NCBI GenBank assembly: GCA_022969175.1
Contig: JALJPB010000006.1
Location: forward strand, 55,121-119,120
Source: Colwellia sp.
GTDB lineage: Bacteria; Pseudomonadota; Gammaproteobacteria; Enterobacterales; Alteromonadaceae
Direction of reading: 5' to 3'
Length of the DNA stretch: 64,000 nt
Shown here: positions 52,030 through 62,184 of the stretch, piece by piece
How the letters are laid out: each line of letters opens with the position of its first letter
Numbering within the stretch: the first letter of the stretch is position 1
The notes under the pieces: model-generated
Database searches by the model: none
Told to the model about the DNA's origin: nothing
The model's input: the letters and a program-made list of their open reading frames with translations, nothing else
Translations under genes and position numbers: made by a program

Positions 52030-52905
52030 TTACCTATTTGATTCTAGATGCTTAGCTAAATACTCTACTAATAACCTTACTTTGGGTGATAGATGACGAT
52101 TTTGAGGATAAACCGCCCATATTCCGCCATCAGGCTCTCTTAAATTATCCAATAAACTAACCAATTCACCATTCTTTAAGTAATGCTGAACATAATAATC
52201 AGGCAGTTGCACTATACCCAAGCCTTTTAAAGCAGCATCCACCAAACTAACACCACTGTTATATCGTAACCTTCCTGTTACGCGGATATTTCTTTCTTTG
52301 CCTGCTTCATTAAAACGCCAATAATCAAGAGTGCCTAATAAACAGCTGTGATTATTCAGTTCAGATAATGAGTGGGGGATGCCATATTCATTAATATAAC
52401 CGGGTGAAGCACATAGGAAGTTAGTTCGATTGGCTAGTTTTTTTGCCATCAAAGTTGAGTCACTTAATTTACCAAGTCGGATAGCTAAATCGTAGCCTTC
52501 TTCAACTAAATCAACTTGTTGATTACTTAAGTTAGCAATAACTTCAACATCTTTATAAAGCTGCATAAAGTCATTCACCAAAGGCAATATGTGCTGTTCT
52601 CCGTAAGTTACGGAAGCCGATAACTTAATTCTTCCTTGTGGCTTAGATTGTAAATTAGTGATGGTGCGTTCGGCTTCATCCAAGCCGTCTAGTACACTGC
52701 GACAGTGCTGATAAAAAATACGCCCTTCTTCAGTTAATGAAACCTTGCGGGTGGTACGGTAAAATAATTTTATATTGAGACGCTTTTCTAACGCGCTTAC
52801 TTGACGACTAACCTGTGCGGTAGAAATGGCCATTCTTTTAGCGGCCCGAGTAAAACTCTGTGTTTCGGCAACATAGACAAATTCGCTAATCCCTTCCCAT
52901 TGCAT
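52030..52905 (-). CDS. LysR-family transcriptional regulator
   Basis: A 291-residue regulator with winged HTH (FVYVAETQSFTRAAKRMAIS, then VSRQVSALEKRLNIKLFYRT) and effector domain (IKLSASVTYGEQHILPLVND). Divergent from adhC; the gap carries TTTGCTAT (52939-52946) / ATAGCAAA (52974-52981), a likely LysR site. In many Alteromonadales adhC-fghA is paired with a LysR gene, so control of formaldehyde detoxification is likely but unproven. Confidence 0.9.
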   Translation of the reverse strand: MQWEGISEFVYVAETQSFTRAAKRMAISTAQVSRQVSALEKRLNIKLFYRTTRKVSLTEEGRIFYQHCRSVLDGLDEAERTITNLQSKPQGRIKLSASVTYGEQHILPLVNDFMQLYKDVEVIANLSNQQVDLVEEGYDLAIRLGKLSDSTLMAKKLANRTNFLCASPGYINEYGIPHSLSELNNHSCLLGTLDYWRFNEAGKERNIRVTGRLRYNSGVSLVDAALKGLGIVQLPDYYVQHYLKNGELVSLLDNLREPDGGIWAVYPQNRHLSPKVRLLVEYLAKHLESNR

Positions 52906-52938
52906 GATTGTTACCCCTGTGTAAAAGTCATTTGCAAT

Positions 52939-52981
52939 TTTGCTATATTATCATTGCATGAGAAATAAATATAATAGCAAA
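52939..52981. promoter_or_regulatory. inverted repeat between LysR gene and adhC
   Basis: Perfect 8-bp arms TTTGCTAT and ATAGCAAA separated by 27 bp, in the divergent promoter. A diverged TTTGCAA lies directly before the left arm. Candidate binding site of the LysR protein. Confidence 0.4.
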
Positions 52982-53060
52982 CATCAAAATCAAATTAGTA
53001 GGCTAGACTGAATCCTAATATTGAGGATTAGAGGCAAGACCAACAAATCTCATTAACTAA

Positions 53061-54206
<1,146 letters not shown>

Positions 54207-54217
54207 TAATTGTCAGT

Positions 54218-54242
54218 GCTTGCAGGACAAAGGACTGCAAGC
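54218..54242 (+). repeat. intercistronic hairpin between adhC and fghA
   Basis: An 8-bp stem GCTTGCAG (54218-54225) / CTGCAAGC (54235-54242) with a nine-base loop lies ten bases after adhC. It has no T run; it may be an RNA-stability or partial attenuation element that sets the adhC:fghA ratio. Confidence 0.4.
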
Positions 54243-54305
54243 AAGCGTTTAAAATTTAATGCACCGGCAAAAATCCGGAAGGTATTAAAAGCAAAAGGTA
54301 TTAAA

Positions 54306-55145
54306 ATGACAATTGAAAATATAAGTGTAAACAAAAGCTTTGGTGGTTGGCATAAACAATATAGTCATCATTCAGCGGTTTTAAATTGCGACATGCGCTT
54401 TGCTATTTACTTACCGCCACAAGCATCAAATGGCAAAAAGGTTCCTGTTTTGTACTGGCTATCAGGCTTAACATGTACCGATGAAAATTTTATGCAAAAA
54501 GCAGGGGCTTTACTTATTGCCGCTCAACTAGGTATTGCCATAGTAGCACCAGATACTAGTCCTCGTGGTGTTGATGTTGCTAATGATGATGGTTATGACT
54601 TAGGGCAAGGTGCAGGCTTTTATGTTAATGCAACTCAAGCTCCTTGGAGTCGTCATTATCAAATGTACGATTATGTGGTAAACGAACTGCCTCAATTAAT
54701 TGAAAGTACTTTTCCAGTATCTGATCAACGTTCAATTGCTGGTCATTCCATGGGAGGACATGGCGCTTTAACTATCGCGATGAAAAATCCAGAACGTTAT
54801 CGTTCAGTGTCTGCCTTTAGCCCAATCAATAATCCAATGAATTGCCCTTGGGGTCAAAAAGCTTTTAACGCTTACCTTGGTAAAAATAAAGACACTTGGC
54901 GAGAATACGACGCTAGTGAACTGATGCGATCAGCAAAGCAATTTGTGCCAGCTAAAGTTGATCAGGGCGAGTCTGATGATTTTTTAACTGAGCAGTTAAA
55001 ACCAGAAGTACTAGTAGCTGCTGCGAAAGCCAGTGGCTATCCTCTGGAGTTAAACTCTCATCAAGGTTATGACCATAGTTACTATTTTATTGCCAGTTTC
55101 ATTGAAGAACACATGCGTTTTCATGCAACACATTTGAATAGATAA
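54306..55145 (+). CDS. fghA: S-formylglutathione hydrolase
   Basis: A 279-residue esterase-D-family serine hydrolase that splits S-formylglutathione to formate and glutathione. Nucleophile GHSMGGHGAL, oxyanion WLSGLTCTDENFMQKAG, catalytic Asp near DQGESDDFL and His in GYDHSYYFI. The ATG at 54306 gives the usual family length; a TTG at 54210 would add 32 unlikely residues that overlap the hairpin. Works directly after AdhC. Confidence 0.95.
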   Translation: MTIENISVNKSFGGWHKQYSHHSAVLNCDMRFAIYLPPQASNGKKVPVLYWLSGLTCTDENFMQKAGALLIAAQLGIAIVAPDTSPRGVDVANDDGYDLGQGAGFYVNATQAPWSRHYQMYDYVVNELPQLIESTFPVSDQRSIAGHSMGGHGALTIAMKNPERYRSVSAFSPINNPMNCPWGQKAFNAYLGKNKDTWREYDASELMRSAKQFVPAKVDQGESDDFLTEQLKPEVLVAAAKASGYPLELNSHQGYDHSYYFIASFIEEHMRFHATHLNR

Positions 55146-55153
55146 TGTTTAAC

Positions 55154-55190
55154 TCTGCCGTTGGTCAACCTTACGGCAGATGATCTTTTT
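55154..55190 (+). terminator. Rho-independent terminator after fghA
   Basis: TCTGCCGT (55154-55161) / ACGGCAGA (55173-55180) with an 11-base loop, followed after five bases by a T run. Confidence 0.7.
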
Positions 55191-55368
55191 TATTTAAACC
55201 TCACTGGATAATTGTTAAGTGTCGTAGTACTGTCGTAACTTCTTCAGAGTATATTCGTAGACAATTCGTAAAGCTTTCCTCACTCTTTGGGTAATATGAC
55301 GGGGTCTCAATAGCTAAACTTACCTATAATTATGGTTTAGTTATGTTAACCAAAGGTCATAAAAATCG

Positions 55369-55779
55369 ATGAAAATAGATGCAGTATTAATACTTGAATT
55401 AAGAAGTAAACGCGCTTGGTCACAAGATGAGTTAGCGATTGTTTCGGGATTAAATATTAGAACTATTCAGCGAATCGAAAACGAGGCAACGATTTCACTG
55501 CAATCTAAAAAGGCACTAGCTGCCGCATTTGATATTGATATTCATGATCTAGATTACAAGGAATTACCGACAATGAAAAAATATCAATATAAAACCGTTG
55601 TTTTAAAGTTTGACATTGGCTGGTCCAAAAAAGGCTCACAAGGACCATTTGAATTTGATAACGCACTTAATGAATATGCTAAAGAGGGTTGGCGTTTAAG
55701 TAATTTAACGGTTGGTACAACCGTGCATGGCGGTTCAGGGCAAGCGATAGCTGTTTTAGAACGAGAGTTACTTGATTGA
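55369..55779 (+). CDS. XRE helix-turn-helix fused to a DUF4177-type domain
   Basis: A 136-residue protein. Residues about 1-65 are an XRE HTH (LRSKRAWSQDELAIVSGLNI, then RTIQRIENEATISLQSKKAL). Residues about 70-136 (KYQYKTVVLKF, FDNALNEYAKEGWRLSNLTV, AIAVLERE) match DUF4177, a small domain usually found alone. The fusion suggests a ligand-binding or dimer domain on a small regulator. Monocistronic, upstream of lexA with a terminator between. Confidence 0.78.
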   Translation: MKIDAVLILELRSKRAWSQDELAIVSGLNIRTIQRIENEATISLQSKKALAAAFDIDIHDLDYKELPTMKKYQYKTVVLKFDIGWSKKGSQGPFEFDNALNEYAKEGWRLSNLTVGTTVHGGSGQAIAVLERELLD

Positions 55780-55793
55780 AAAACTGAACAACA

Positions 55794-55825
55794 AAGTTTC
55801 TACTGTTAACAGTAGAAACTTTTAT
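55794..55825 (+). terminator. terminator between the XRE-DUF4177 gene and lexA
   Basis: Perfect 12-bp stem AAGTTTCTACTG (55794-55805) - TTAA - CAGTAGAAACTT (55810-55821), followed by a short T-rich tract. Confidence 0.75.
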
Positions 55826-55877
55826 TAACCTACATGAAAAACATAATAAAAACAAAAAACTTGCCATTATTTACAGC

Positions 55878-55893
55878 CTGTATATACTGACAG
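55878..55893 (+). promoter_or_regulatory. LexA (SOS) box of lexA
   Basis: CTGT-ATATACTG-ACAG fits the consensus CTG(T)-N8-ACAG used by LexA of Gammaproteobacteria, 30 bp upstream of the lexA start. A second imperfect palindrome GACAG-TGT-CTGTC overlaps it at 55889-55901. Autoregulation of lexA by its own box is the rule. Confidence 0.85.
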
Positions 55894-55922
55894 TGTCTGT
55901 CGATAAATAATACAGGAATGTT

Positions 55923-56537
55923 ATGCGCCCATTAACCCCAAGACAACAGCAAATTTTTGATTTTATAAGAGAAAGCATCTCTAATACTGGTATGCCCCCT
56001 ACGCGTGCAGAAATCGCCGGATATTTTGGTTTTAAGTCTGCTAATGCGGCGGAAGAGCATTTAAAAGCCTTAGCTAAAAAGGGCTATATTGAAATGTTGC
56101 CGGGTACTTCTCGCGGTATACGCTTGGCTGAAGAATTTATTGAAGTTGAAGGCTTACCGCTAATAGGTCGAGTCGCTGCGGGCGAGCCAATTCTTGCAGA
56201 AGAGCATATTGAAGATCACTATAAAGTAGATGGTGACTTATTTCATCCAACCGCTGATTATTTATTACGTGTAAATGGTGACAGCATGAAGGATATCGGT
56301 ATTTTAGATGGTGATTTGCTTGCAGTTCACCAAACAACTGACGTGCAACAGGGTCAAGTTATTGTCGCTCGTGTTGAAGAAGACGTTACCGTTAAACGCT
56401 TTAAACGAGAAGGGAATATCGTTTATTTACATGCCGAAAATGATGCCTACTCGCCAATTGTCGTTGATTTATCTACTCAAAATTTCAATATTGAAGGTTT
56501 AGCTGTTGGCGTAATTCGTGCGGCAGATTGGATGTAA
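55923..56537 (+). CDS. lexA: LexA repressor of the SOS response
   Basis: A 204-residue repressor and self-cleaving serine protease. Winged HTH at residues 1-70 ([20 protein letters not shown]); the cleavage bond is A86-G87 in [10 protein letters not shown]; catalytic S121 (NGDSM) and K158 (VTVKRF) match E. coli S119/K156. It represses DNA-repair genes until RecA-ssDNA triggers cleavage. AGGA precedes the ATG by five bases. Confidence 0.98.
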   Translation: MRPLTPRQQQIFDFIRESISNTGMPPTRAEIAGYFGFKSANAAEEHLKALAKKGYIEMLPGTSRGIRLAEEFIEVEGLPLIGRVAAGEPILAEEHIEDHYKVDGDLFHPTADYLLRVNGDSMKDIGILDGDLLAVHQTTDVQQGQVIVARVEEDVTVKRFKREGNIVYLHAENDAYSPIVVDLSTQNFNIEGLAVGVIRAADWM

Positions 56538-56579
56538 CTTATCTATTAATTAAACATTAATTCCAGTTTAGCAAATTAA

Positions 56580-56617
56580 AAAAATCATCAATAAGCTAAT
56601 GCTTATTGATGATTTTT
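56580..56617 (+). terminator. Rho-independent terminator after lexA
   Basis: A perfect 17-bp stem AAAAATCATCAATAAGC (56580-56596), TAAT loop, GCTTATTGATGATTTTT (56601-56617), ending in Ts. The A/T symmetry lets it act in both directions. Confidence 0.85.
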
Positions 56618-57056
56618 AGTTTTATATCCTTTAAATATATTTCCATTTCAGTATTTCCTGTGCTCGATATCTACGGTATAAAAAATAGTCTATTTATCTG
56701 TTGATTATCATCAGTGTGTTTAATTATTTTGCTTGTGATGAAAAAACATACATCCCTTTGTTATTAAGAGCTTCATCGTTATTAGAGTTATTACTCAATT
56801 GAATTTATTGGGGTTTTTTCCTTTGCTTATTAAATTATAAATTGACCTAGATCAACTTTTGAGTGATTCTAGATTAGAAACCGTACAAAAACAGCATAAA
56901 AACAATAATAAAAGTGTCATGAAATCTGTGTGATTTTTCGCCACGTTAATAGAACAATAACAATAAAATTGACAAAACATTTGATCCAGTGGGCTCGGAT
57001 TTACTCTGCGGCCTCGTTTTGTTTTCTACTTCAAAAAAAGGAAGAGGGGATGTCGA
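56618..57056 (+). other. 440-bp leader of the cox operon
   Basis: No gene. It holds the FNR-type box at 56842-56855 and, further right, a TTGACA -35 candidate at 56969-56974 without a convincing -10. The long AT-rich leader ends in the GAGGGG ribosome-binding site of coxB. Confidence 0.55.
56842..56855. promoter_or_regulatory. FNR/EtrA-type box upstream of the cox operon
   Basis: TTGAC-CTAG-ATCAA is one base from the FNR consensus TTGAT-N4-ATCAA and lies about 200 bp upstream of coxB. Oxygen-responsive control of a terminal oxidase by an FNR homologue fits known practice in Gammaproteobacteria. Whether it represses or activates here cannot be told. Confidence 0.6.
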
Positions 57057-58598
57057 GTGAAAAGAGGTAACCTAGGTTGGCTGTTGGTGGGAAGTTTACT
57101 TTCCAGTTCAGCTTGGGCCGATATGAAATTGAACTTAACTGAAGGTGTTACTCAAGTCAGTAAAGATGTATATGACTTGCATATGTTAGCCCTTTGGATT
57201 TGTATCATCATTGGCGTAGTGGTATTTGGCGCTATGTTTTGGTCAATGTTTTTTCATCGTAAATCAAAGGGTTATAAAGCCGCTGATTTTCATGAAAGTA
57301 CTACAGTAGAAATACTTTGGACCGCAATCCCCATCGTCATTCTTATCGCAATGGCTGTTCCTGCAACTAGTACCCTAATTGATATGGAAAATAATGATGA
57401 CTCTGATGTCACCATTCAAGTTACCGGTTCTCAGTGGAAGTGGCATTATAAATATTTCGATCAAGATATAGAATATTACTCGGTACTCTCTACTCCTCGT
57501 GAGCAATACGAAAACCAAAATGGTAAGTCAGCTGATAAAGGTGAGCATTACCTACTTGAAGTAGACAAACCTCTGGTTATCCCTGTTAATAAAAAAGTCC
57601 GTTTCTTAATTACCTCTGATGATGTTATTCATGCTTGGTGGGTGCCTGCTTTTGCTGTTAAGCAAGATGCTAACCCTGGCTTTATTAATGAAGCTTGGAC
57701 TAAGGTTGATAAACCCGGTATTTACCGTGGTCAATGTGCTGAGCTTTGTGGTAAAGATCATGGTTTTATGCCAATCGTTGTTGAAGTTAAATCTGAAGCT
57801 GACTATGCAAAATGGGTAGATGAACAGCATCAAATGGCAGCGAATGCAGCACAAGCCGAGAAAGACTCTCTTAATGCTTCAGTTCCTATGGATGAGCTAA
57901 TGGCGTTAGGTGAAACTACTTACATCGCTTATTGTGCCGCCTGTCATCAACCTTCAGGTGTAGGTTTACCACCAGCCTTCCCTGCGTTGAAAGGTAGTGC
58001 AATCGCTACTACAGGCTCAGCTGCAGATCATATTAATATTGTCTTTAATGGCCGCGCAGGTACAGGTATGCAAGGTTATGGCAAACAATTAAGTTTGAAA
58101 GAAATCGCTGCCGTTGTCACTTATGAGCGTAATGCTTGGGGTAACAATACCGGTGATGCCGTGCAAGCTTCAGATGTGAAAGCTGCTACTGGGGGCGCAT
58201 CTACTGCTGCACCAGTCGCTGAAGTGCAAGCTGCGGTTGAAGAGGTTGTTGAGGCTCCTGCTGAAGACTTAACAAAAGAATATTCAATGGCAGAAATGAT
58301 GGTCATGGGTGAAGAGGTTTATAACAAGGCCTGTGTAGCTTGTCATCAACCAACAGGTAAAGGTCTTCCTCCGGCATTTCCAGCTTTAGATGGTAGTATT
58401 ATTACCACTGGTGATGTTGCTAAACACCTGGATATGGTGATTAACGGTAGTGCTAAAAATCCAGCAATGGCTGCATTTTCTGCTCAATTAACAAAAACTG
58501 AAATTGCTGCAGTAGTAACCTTCGAGCGTAATGCTTGGGGCAATAAAACTGGTGATTTGATACAAGCTGCAGATGTTGCTGCCGCAAGTGCGAAGTAA
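57057..58598 (+). CDS. coxB: cytochrome c oxidase subunit II with two C-terminal cytochrome c domains
   Basis: A 513-residue subunit II. Signal peptide/leader 1-22, two transmembrane helices (LWICIIIGVVVFGAMFW and VEILWTAIPIVILIAMAVP), then the CuA cupredoxin domain with the binding motif RGQCAELCGKDHGFM and the upstream His of DDVIHAWWVPA. Two heme c sites follow: CAACHQPSGVGLPPAFPAL (about 295) and CVACHQPTGKGLPPAFPAL (about 425), separated by an Ala/Pro/Val-rich linker. The start is GTG with GAGGGG seven bases upstream. First gene of the cox operon; it accepts electrons from cytochrome c directly. Confidence 0.95.
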   Translation: MKRGNLGWLLVGSLLSSSAWADMKLNLTEGVTQVSKDVYDLHMLALWICIIIGVVVFGAMFWSMFFHRKSKGYKAADFHESTTVEILWTAIPIVILIAMAVPATSTLIDMENNDDSDVTIQVTGSQWKWHYKYFDQDIEYYSVLSTPREQYENQNGKSADKGEHYLLEVDKPLVIPVNKKVRFLITSDDVIHAWWVPAFAVKQDANPGFINEAWTKVDKPGIYRGQCAELCGKDHGFMPIVVEVKSEADYAKWVDEQHQMAANAAQAEKDSLNASVPMDELMALGETTYIAYCAACHQPSGVGLPPAFPALKGSAIATTGSAADHINIVFNGRAGTGMQGYGKQLSLKEIAAVVTYERNAWGNNTGDAVQASDVKAATGGASTAAPVAEVQAAVEEVVEAPAEDLTKEYSMAEMMVMGEEVYNKACVACHQPTGKGLPPAFPALDGSIITTGDVAKHLDMVINGSAKNPAMAAFSAQLTKTEIAAVVTFERNAWGNKTGDLIQAADVAAASAK

Positions 58599-58610
58599 GG
58601 AGTAATTTAA

Positions 58611-60209
58611 ATGACTACAGATGTTTTAAATGATCAAGATTCGCACGAAAGTGAGCATCACGATGATCATAAGATGACCGGCATTAAACGCTGGTTATAT
58701 ACCACCAACCATAAAGATATAGGTACACTTTATTTATGGTTCTCTTTTATCATGTTTTTAATCGGTGGCGCGTTAGCCATGGTGATTCGGGCTGAATTAT
58801 TTCAGCCGGGTTTACAAATAGTAGAACCTGATTTCTTTAATCAATTAACCACAATGCATGGCTTAATTATGGTGTTTGGTGCCATTATGCCTGCGTTTGT
58901 TGGTTTTGCTAACTGGATGATACCAATGATGATTGGTGCACCAGATATGGCATTACCACGAATGAATAACTGGAGTTTTTGGATACTTCCTTTTGCTTTT
59001 GCTATTTTACTTAGTTCATTCTTTTTGGAAGGTGGTGCGCCTAACTTCGGTTGGACTTTTTACGCGCCCTTATCAACTACTTATTCAAATGGCAGTACGG
59101 CCTTTTTTGTCTTTGCAATCCATATTATGGGCGCATCGTCAATAATGGGCGCGATTAATATCGTGGTAACCATTATGAATATGCGAGCGCCAGGTATGAC
59201 TTATATGAAGATGCCATTATTTGTGTGGACCTTCTTTATTACCGCTTATTTATTAATAGCTGTAATGCCGATACTGGCAGGTGTCGTGACCATGTTACTA
59301 ACGGATACCTATTTTGGCACAAGCTTCTTTGATGCCGCTGGTGGCGGTGACCCAGTATTGTTCCAACATATTTTCTGGTTCTTTGGTCATCCTGAAGTTT
59401 ACATTATGATTTTGCCCGCTTTTGGTATAGTTTCAACCATTATTCCAGCATTTTCTCGTAAACCATTGTTTGGTTACAGCTCTATGGTTTATGCAACATC
59501 CTCTATTGCCTTGCTGTCGTTTATCGTTTGGGCACATCACATGTTCACTACCGGAATGCCGCTGTTTGGCGAGTTATTCTTTATGTATTGTACTATGTTA
59601 ATTGCTGTGCCTACTGGGGTGAAAGTCTTTAACTGGGTCGCTACTATGTGGCGGGGTTCGTTAACGTTTGAAACGCCCATGATGTTTTCAATTGCCTTTG
59701 TTATTTTATTTACCATTGGTGGATTCTCCGGCTTAATGCTGGCGTTGACTCCGGTTGATTTTCAATACCATGATACCTACTTTGTTGTTGCCCATTTTCA
59801 CTATGTATTAGTAACGGGCTCGTTATTCTCTATTTTTGCTGGCGCATATTATTGGCTACCAAAGTGGACGGGGCATATGTATAACGAAACACTGGGTAAA
59901 TGGCATTTTTGGTGTTCATTAATTTCGGTGAATTTATTATTCTTCCCGATGCATTTCTTAGGATTGGCGGGCATGCCACGTCGTATTCCTGATTATGCTT
60001 TACAATTTGCTGACTTTAACAAGTGGGTGAGTATTGGTGGTTTTGCCTTTGGTCTATCACAATTGATATTCTTAGTTGTGGTTATCAAATGTATTCGAGG
60101 TGGCGAGAAAGCACCGGCTAAACCGTGGGATGGTGCAGAAGGGTTAGAATGGACGGTGGCAAGTCCAGCGCCATATCATACATTTAGCACACCACCTAAA
60201 ATTGATTAA
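58611..60209 (+). CDS. coxA: cytochrome c oxidase subunit I
   Basis: A 532-residue, 12-helix catalytic subunit of the heme-copper oxidase (type A) that reduces O2 and pumps protons. HGLIMVFGAIMP carries a heme a ligand; the HPEVYI of FWFFGHPEVYIMILPAFGI starts the CuB/Tyr site; HHMFTTG gives the CuB His pair; HFHYVLVTGS holds the heme a and a3 ligands. AAGGAG precedes the ATG. 12 bp after coxB, same operon. Confidence 0.98.
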   Translation: MTTDVLNDQDSHESEHHDDHKMTGIKRWLYTTNHKDIGTLYLWFSFIMFLIGGALAMVIRAELFQPGLQIVEPDFFNQLTTMHGLIMVFGAIMPAFVGFANWMIPMMIGAPDMALPRMNNWSFWILPFAFAILLSSFFLEGGAPNFGWTFYAPLSTTYSNGSTAFFVFAIHIMGASSIMGAINIVVTIMNMRAPGMTYMKMPLFVWTFFITAYLLIAVMPILAGVVTMLLTDTYFGTSFFDAAGGGDPVLFQHIFWFFGHPEVYIMILPAFGIVSTIIPAFSRKPLFGYSSMVYATSSIALLSFIVWAHHMFTTGMPLFGELFFMYCTMLIAVPTGVKVFNWVATMWRGSLTFETPMMFSIAFVILFTIGGFSGLMLALTPVDFQYHDTYFVVAHFHYVLVTGSLFSIFAGAYYWLPKWTGHMYNETLGKWHFWCSLISVNLLFFPMHFLGLAGMPRRIPDYALQFADFNKWVSIGGFAFGLSQLIFLVVVIKCIRGGEKAPAKPWDGAEGLEWTVASPAPYHTFSTPPKID

Positions 60210-60214
60210 TACCT

Positions 60215-60811
60215 ATGAGTAACAGCCCAGAGCATGATTCGGAGCCAGAAGATCAACAGACAGCTGTTGATTCTTCACGCACTAAAAATAATCGTGTAGT
60301 GAAAAAACTACTGTTGATCGTTTTTGGTATGTTTGGTTTCGGTTTTGCTCTAGTGCCGTTATACGATGTATTTTGTGATATCACCGGATTAAACGGTAAA
60401 ACTAATGGTGTATCAGTTGCTTATGCTGCTGACGGCATTGATACTTCACGCACGATAACCGTGCAATTTATTACACGCACTGCTAAGGGTATCCCTTGGC
60501 AGTTTGAACCCGTAGTGAATGAAGTAAAAGTTCATCCCGGTGAAGTTAAATTTGTTAAGTTTTACGCTAAAAATGAATCTAGTCGTGACATTGTCGGTCA
60601 AGCGGTACCGTCGGTTTCACCGGGTATTGCTGCAGGATATTTTCAAAAAATTGAATGCTTTTGCTTTACCCAACAGCCGTTAAAAGCCAATGAAGATGTT
60701 GAGATGGGATTACAATTCTATATCGATTTAGAGCTACCACCTGAGGTGACCACTCTAACATTGTCTTATACGCTTTATGACATTACAGACAGCGTAGATT
60801 CATCATCTTAA
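60215..60811 (+). CDS. ctaG: cytochrome c oxidase assembly protein CtaG/Cox11
   Basis: A 198-residue protein: one N-terminal transmembrane helix (LLLIVFGMFGFGFALVPLYD), then a periplasmic immunoglobulin-like domain that delivers copper to the CuB centre. Copper-binding CFCF motif in KIECFCFTQQPL; YDVFCDITGLNGKT is the conserved entry. Six bases after coxA, as in most alpha- and gamma-proteobacterial cox operons. Confidence 0.95.
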   Translation: MSNSPEHDSEPEDQQTAVDSSRTKNNRVVKKLLLIVFGMFGFGFALVPLYDVFCDITGLNGKTNGVSVAYAADGIDTSRTITVQFITRTAKGIPWQFEPVVNEVKVHPGEVKFVKFYAKNESSRDIVGQAVPSVSPGIAAGYFQKIECFCFTQQPLKANEDVEMGLQFYIDLELPPEVTTLTLSYTLYDITDSVDSSS

Positions 60812-60844
60812 GAGATTTAGTGTAAACACTAGAAGGGGAATAAA

Positions 60845-61738
60845 ATGACAACAAAAGAATATGAAACTTATTATGTACCCGCCCAAAGCCATTGGCCTAT
60901 CGTTGGCGCCGTAGCCTTATTTTTGATTGCCTATGGTTCAGGGAACTATGTTAGCGACCACTTCGGTAACAACCCAACAGACGATGGTTATGGCGGATTT
61001 TTATTAATAGCGGGTCTTGGCTTGATCATCTATATGTTATTCGGTTGGTTCAGTAATGTTATCAATGAATCAATGTCAGGAAAATACAGTCATCAATTAG
61101 ATAATTCGTTCCGCCAAGGAATGAGCTGGTTTATCTTTTCAGAAGTGATGTTTTTTGCCGCGTTTTTTGGTGCTTTGTTTTACGTAAGGGTGTTTGCTGT
61201 GCCATGGTTAGATGGAGCAGGAAATAATGTCATGACAGGTGAAGTTTTATGGCCTGATTTTACTGCAGCTTGGCCATTATTAACAACACCTGATGGTACC
61301 GAAACCACCGCTATGGGTTGGTTTGGACTACCGTTACTCAATACAATTTTGTTATTAACTTCATCGGTAACTGCTCATTTTGCCCATGTTGCATTAGAGC
61401 AAAATAAACGACTACAATTAAAAGTATGGTTAGGACTTACTATTTTATTAGGTAGTGCCTTTTTGGGCTTCCAAGTACTAGAGTACGCCCATGGTTATTC
61501 AGAAGAAATGCAATTGTATTTAACCAGTGGCGTTTATGGCAATACTTTCTACTTATTAACTGGTTTTCATGGCATGCACGTTACCTTAGGTACGGTGATG
61601 TTAATTGTAATGTTCTTTAGAATTTGGAAAGGACACTTTACCCCGGAGAATCATTTTGCCTTCCAAGCCGCAAGCTGGTATTGGCATTTTGTTGACGTAG
61701 TATGGGTAATGCTGTTCGTCTTCGTTTATATATTGTAA
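60845..61738 (+). CDS. coxC: cytochrome c oxidase subunit III
   Basis: A 297-residue subunit III with seven transmembrane helices. SEVMFFAAFFGALFYVR, the family's conserved helix, GFHGMHVTLGTVMLIVMFFR, and the C-terminal ASWYWHFVDVVWVMLFVFVY are diagnostic. AGGGG precedes the ATG. It stabilises the core subunits and proton uptake. A 187-bp repeat-containing gap follows. Confidence 0.97.
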   Translation: MTTKEYETYYVPAQSHWPIVGAVALFLIAYGSGNYVSDHFGNNPTDDGYGGFLLIAGLGLIIYMLFGWFSNVINESMSGKYSHQLDNSFRQGMSWFIFSEVMFFAAFFGALFYVRVFAVPWLDGAGNNVMTGEVLWPDFTAAWPLLTTPDGTETTAMGWFGLPLLNTILLLTSSVTAHFAHVALEQNKRLQLKVWLGLTILLGSAFLGFQVLEYAHGYSEEMQLYLTSGVYGNTFYLLTGFHGMHVTLGTVMLIVMFFRIWKGHFTPENHFAFQAASWYWHFVDVVWVMLFVFVYIL

Positions 61739-61761
61739 CGGTTTATATTACGCCTAGTCAC

Positions 61762-61850
61762 CGCGATTACTGCGTTGAAAGTACTCATTGATAGTCATCA
61801 ACTCCGTGCTTTCGCCTTGTACTCGCGAAGACTAAACGCAATCTGAAACG
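61762..61850. repeat. dispersed inverted-repeat element between coxC and DUF2909 gene
   Basis: TGCGTT (61771-61776) pairs with AACGCA (61835-61840), and GAAAGTAC (61777-61784) pairs with GTGCTTTC (61806-61813) with one mismatch. The inner block at 61780-61800 matches 20 of 21 bases of 32086-32106 (between kbl and tdh); a GTGCT follows at the same distance in both. It appears to be a small non-coding repeat of this genome. Confidence 0.5.
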
Positions 61851-61870
61851 TTACTTTTAGCCAAGCTAGA

Positions 61871-61903
61871 TTCGTCATTCCGGTTGTTTTTAGGCCGAAA
61901 TCT
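61871..61903. repeat. dispersed inverted repeat, copy 2 (half unit)
   Basis: TTCGTCATTCCGGT..TTTTTAGGCCGAAATCT matches the left half of the element at 38901-38935, with arms ATTCCGG (61877-61883) / CCGAAAT (61895-61901). The right half is absent. Confidence 0.5.
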
Positions 61904-61925
61904 GTAGTATATATGAGAACATAGA

Positions 61926-62135
61926 TTAATAAGGGCGGGGGTTTGGTGTGATCACTCCCGTCAGTAAACCTACTAGTATTAATAATACTATGGCAACCGA
62001 AAGGTAGAGTCGTCTACCAATGAATTTAGTCATTGATGGTTGGTTTGGATCGTTTTTATTCATTAATATTAACGCTTTAAATAAATTGTAAACCATAAAA
62101 GCCAACATGCAGACGATAACTATTTTAAATATCAT
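61926..62135 (-). CDS. DUF2909 small membrane protein
   Basis: A 69-residue protein with two transmembrane helices (MIFKIVIVCMLAFMVYNLFK, LYLSVAIVLLILVGLLTGVI). Small DUF2909 proteins of this build are commonly embedded in gammaproteobacterial cox operons between coxC and surf1, usually on the opposite strand as here. The function is unknown; the location suggests oxidase assembly or none. Confidence 0.8.
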   Translation of the reverse strand: MIFKIVIVCMLAFMVYNLFKALILMNKNDPNQPSMTKFIGRRLYLSVAIVLLILVGLLTGVITPNPRPY

Positions 62136-62184
62136 TTAAACCCCTTCCTAAGTAGGATTGTTGTAGTAAGGAAGTAAACCTCAA

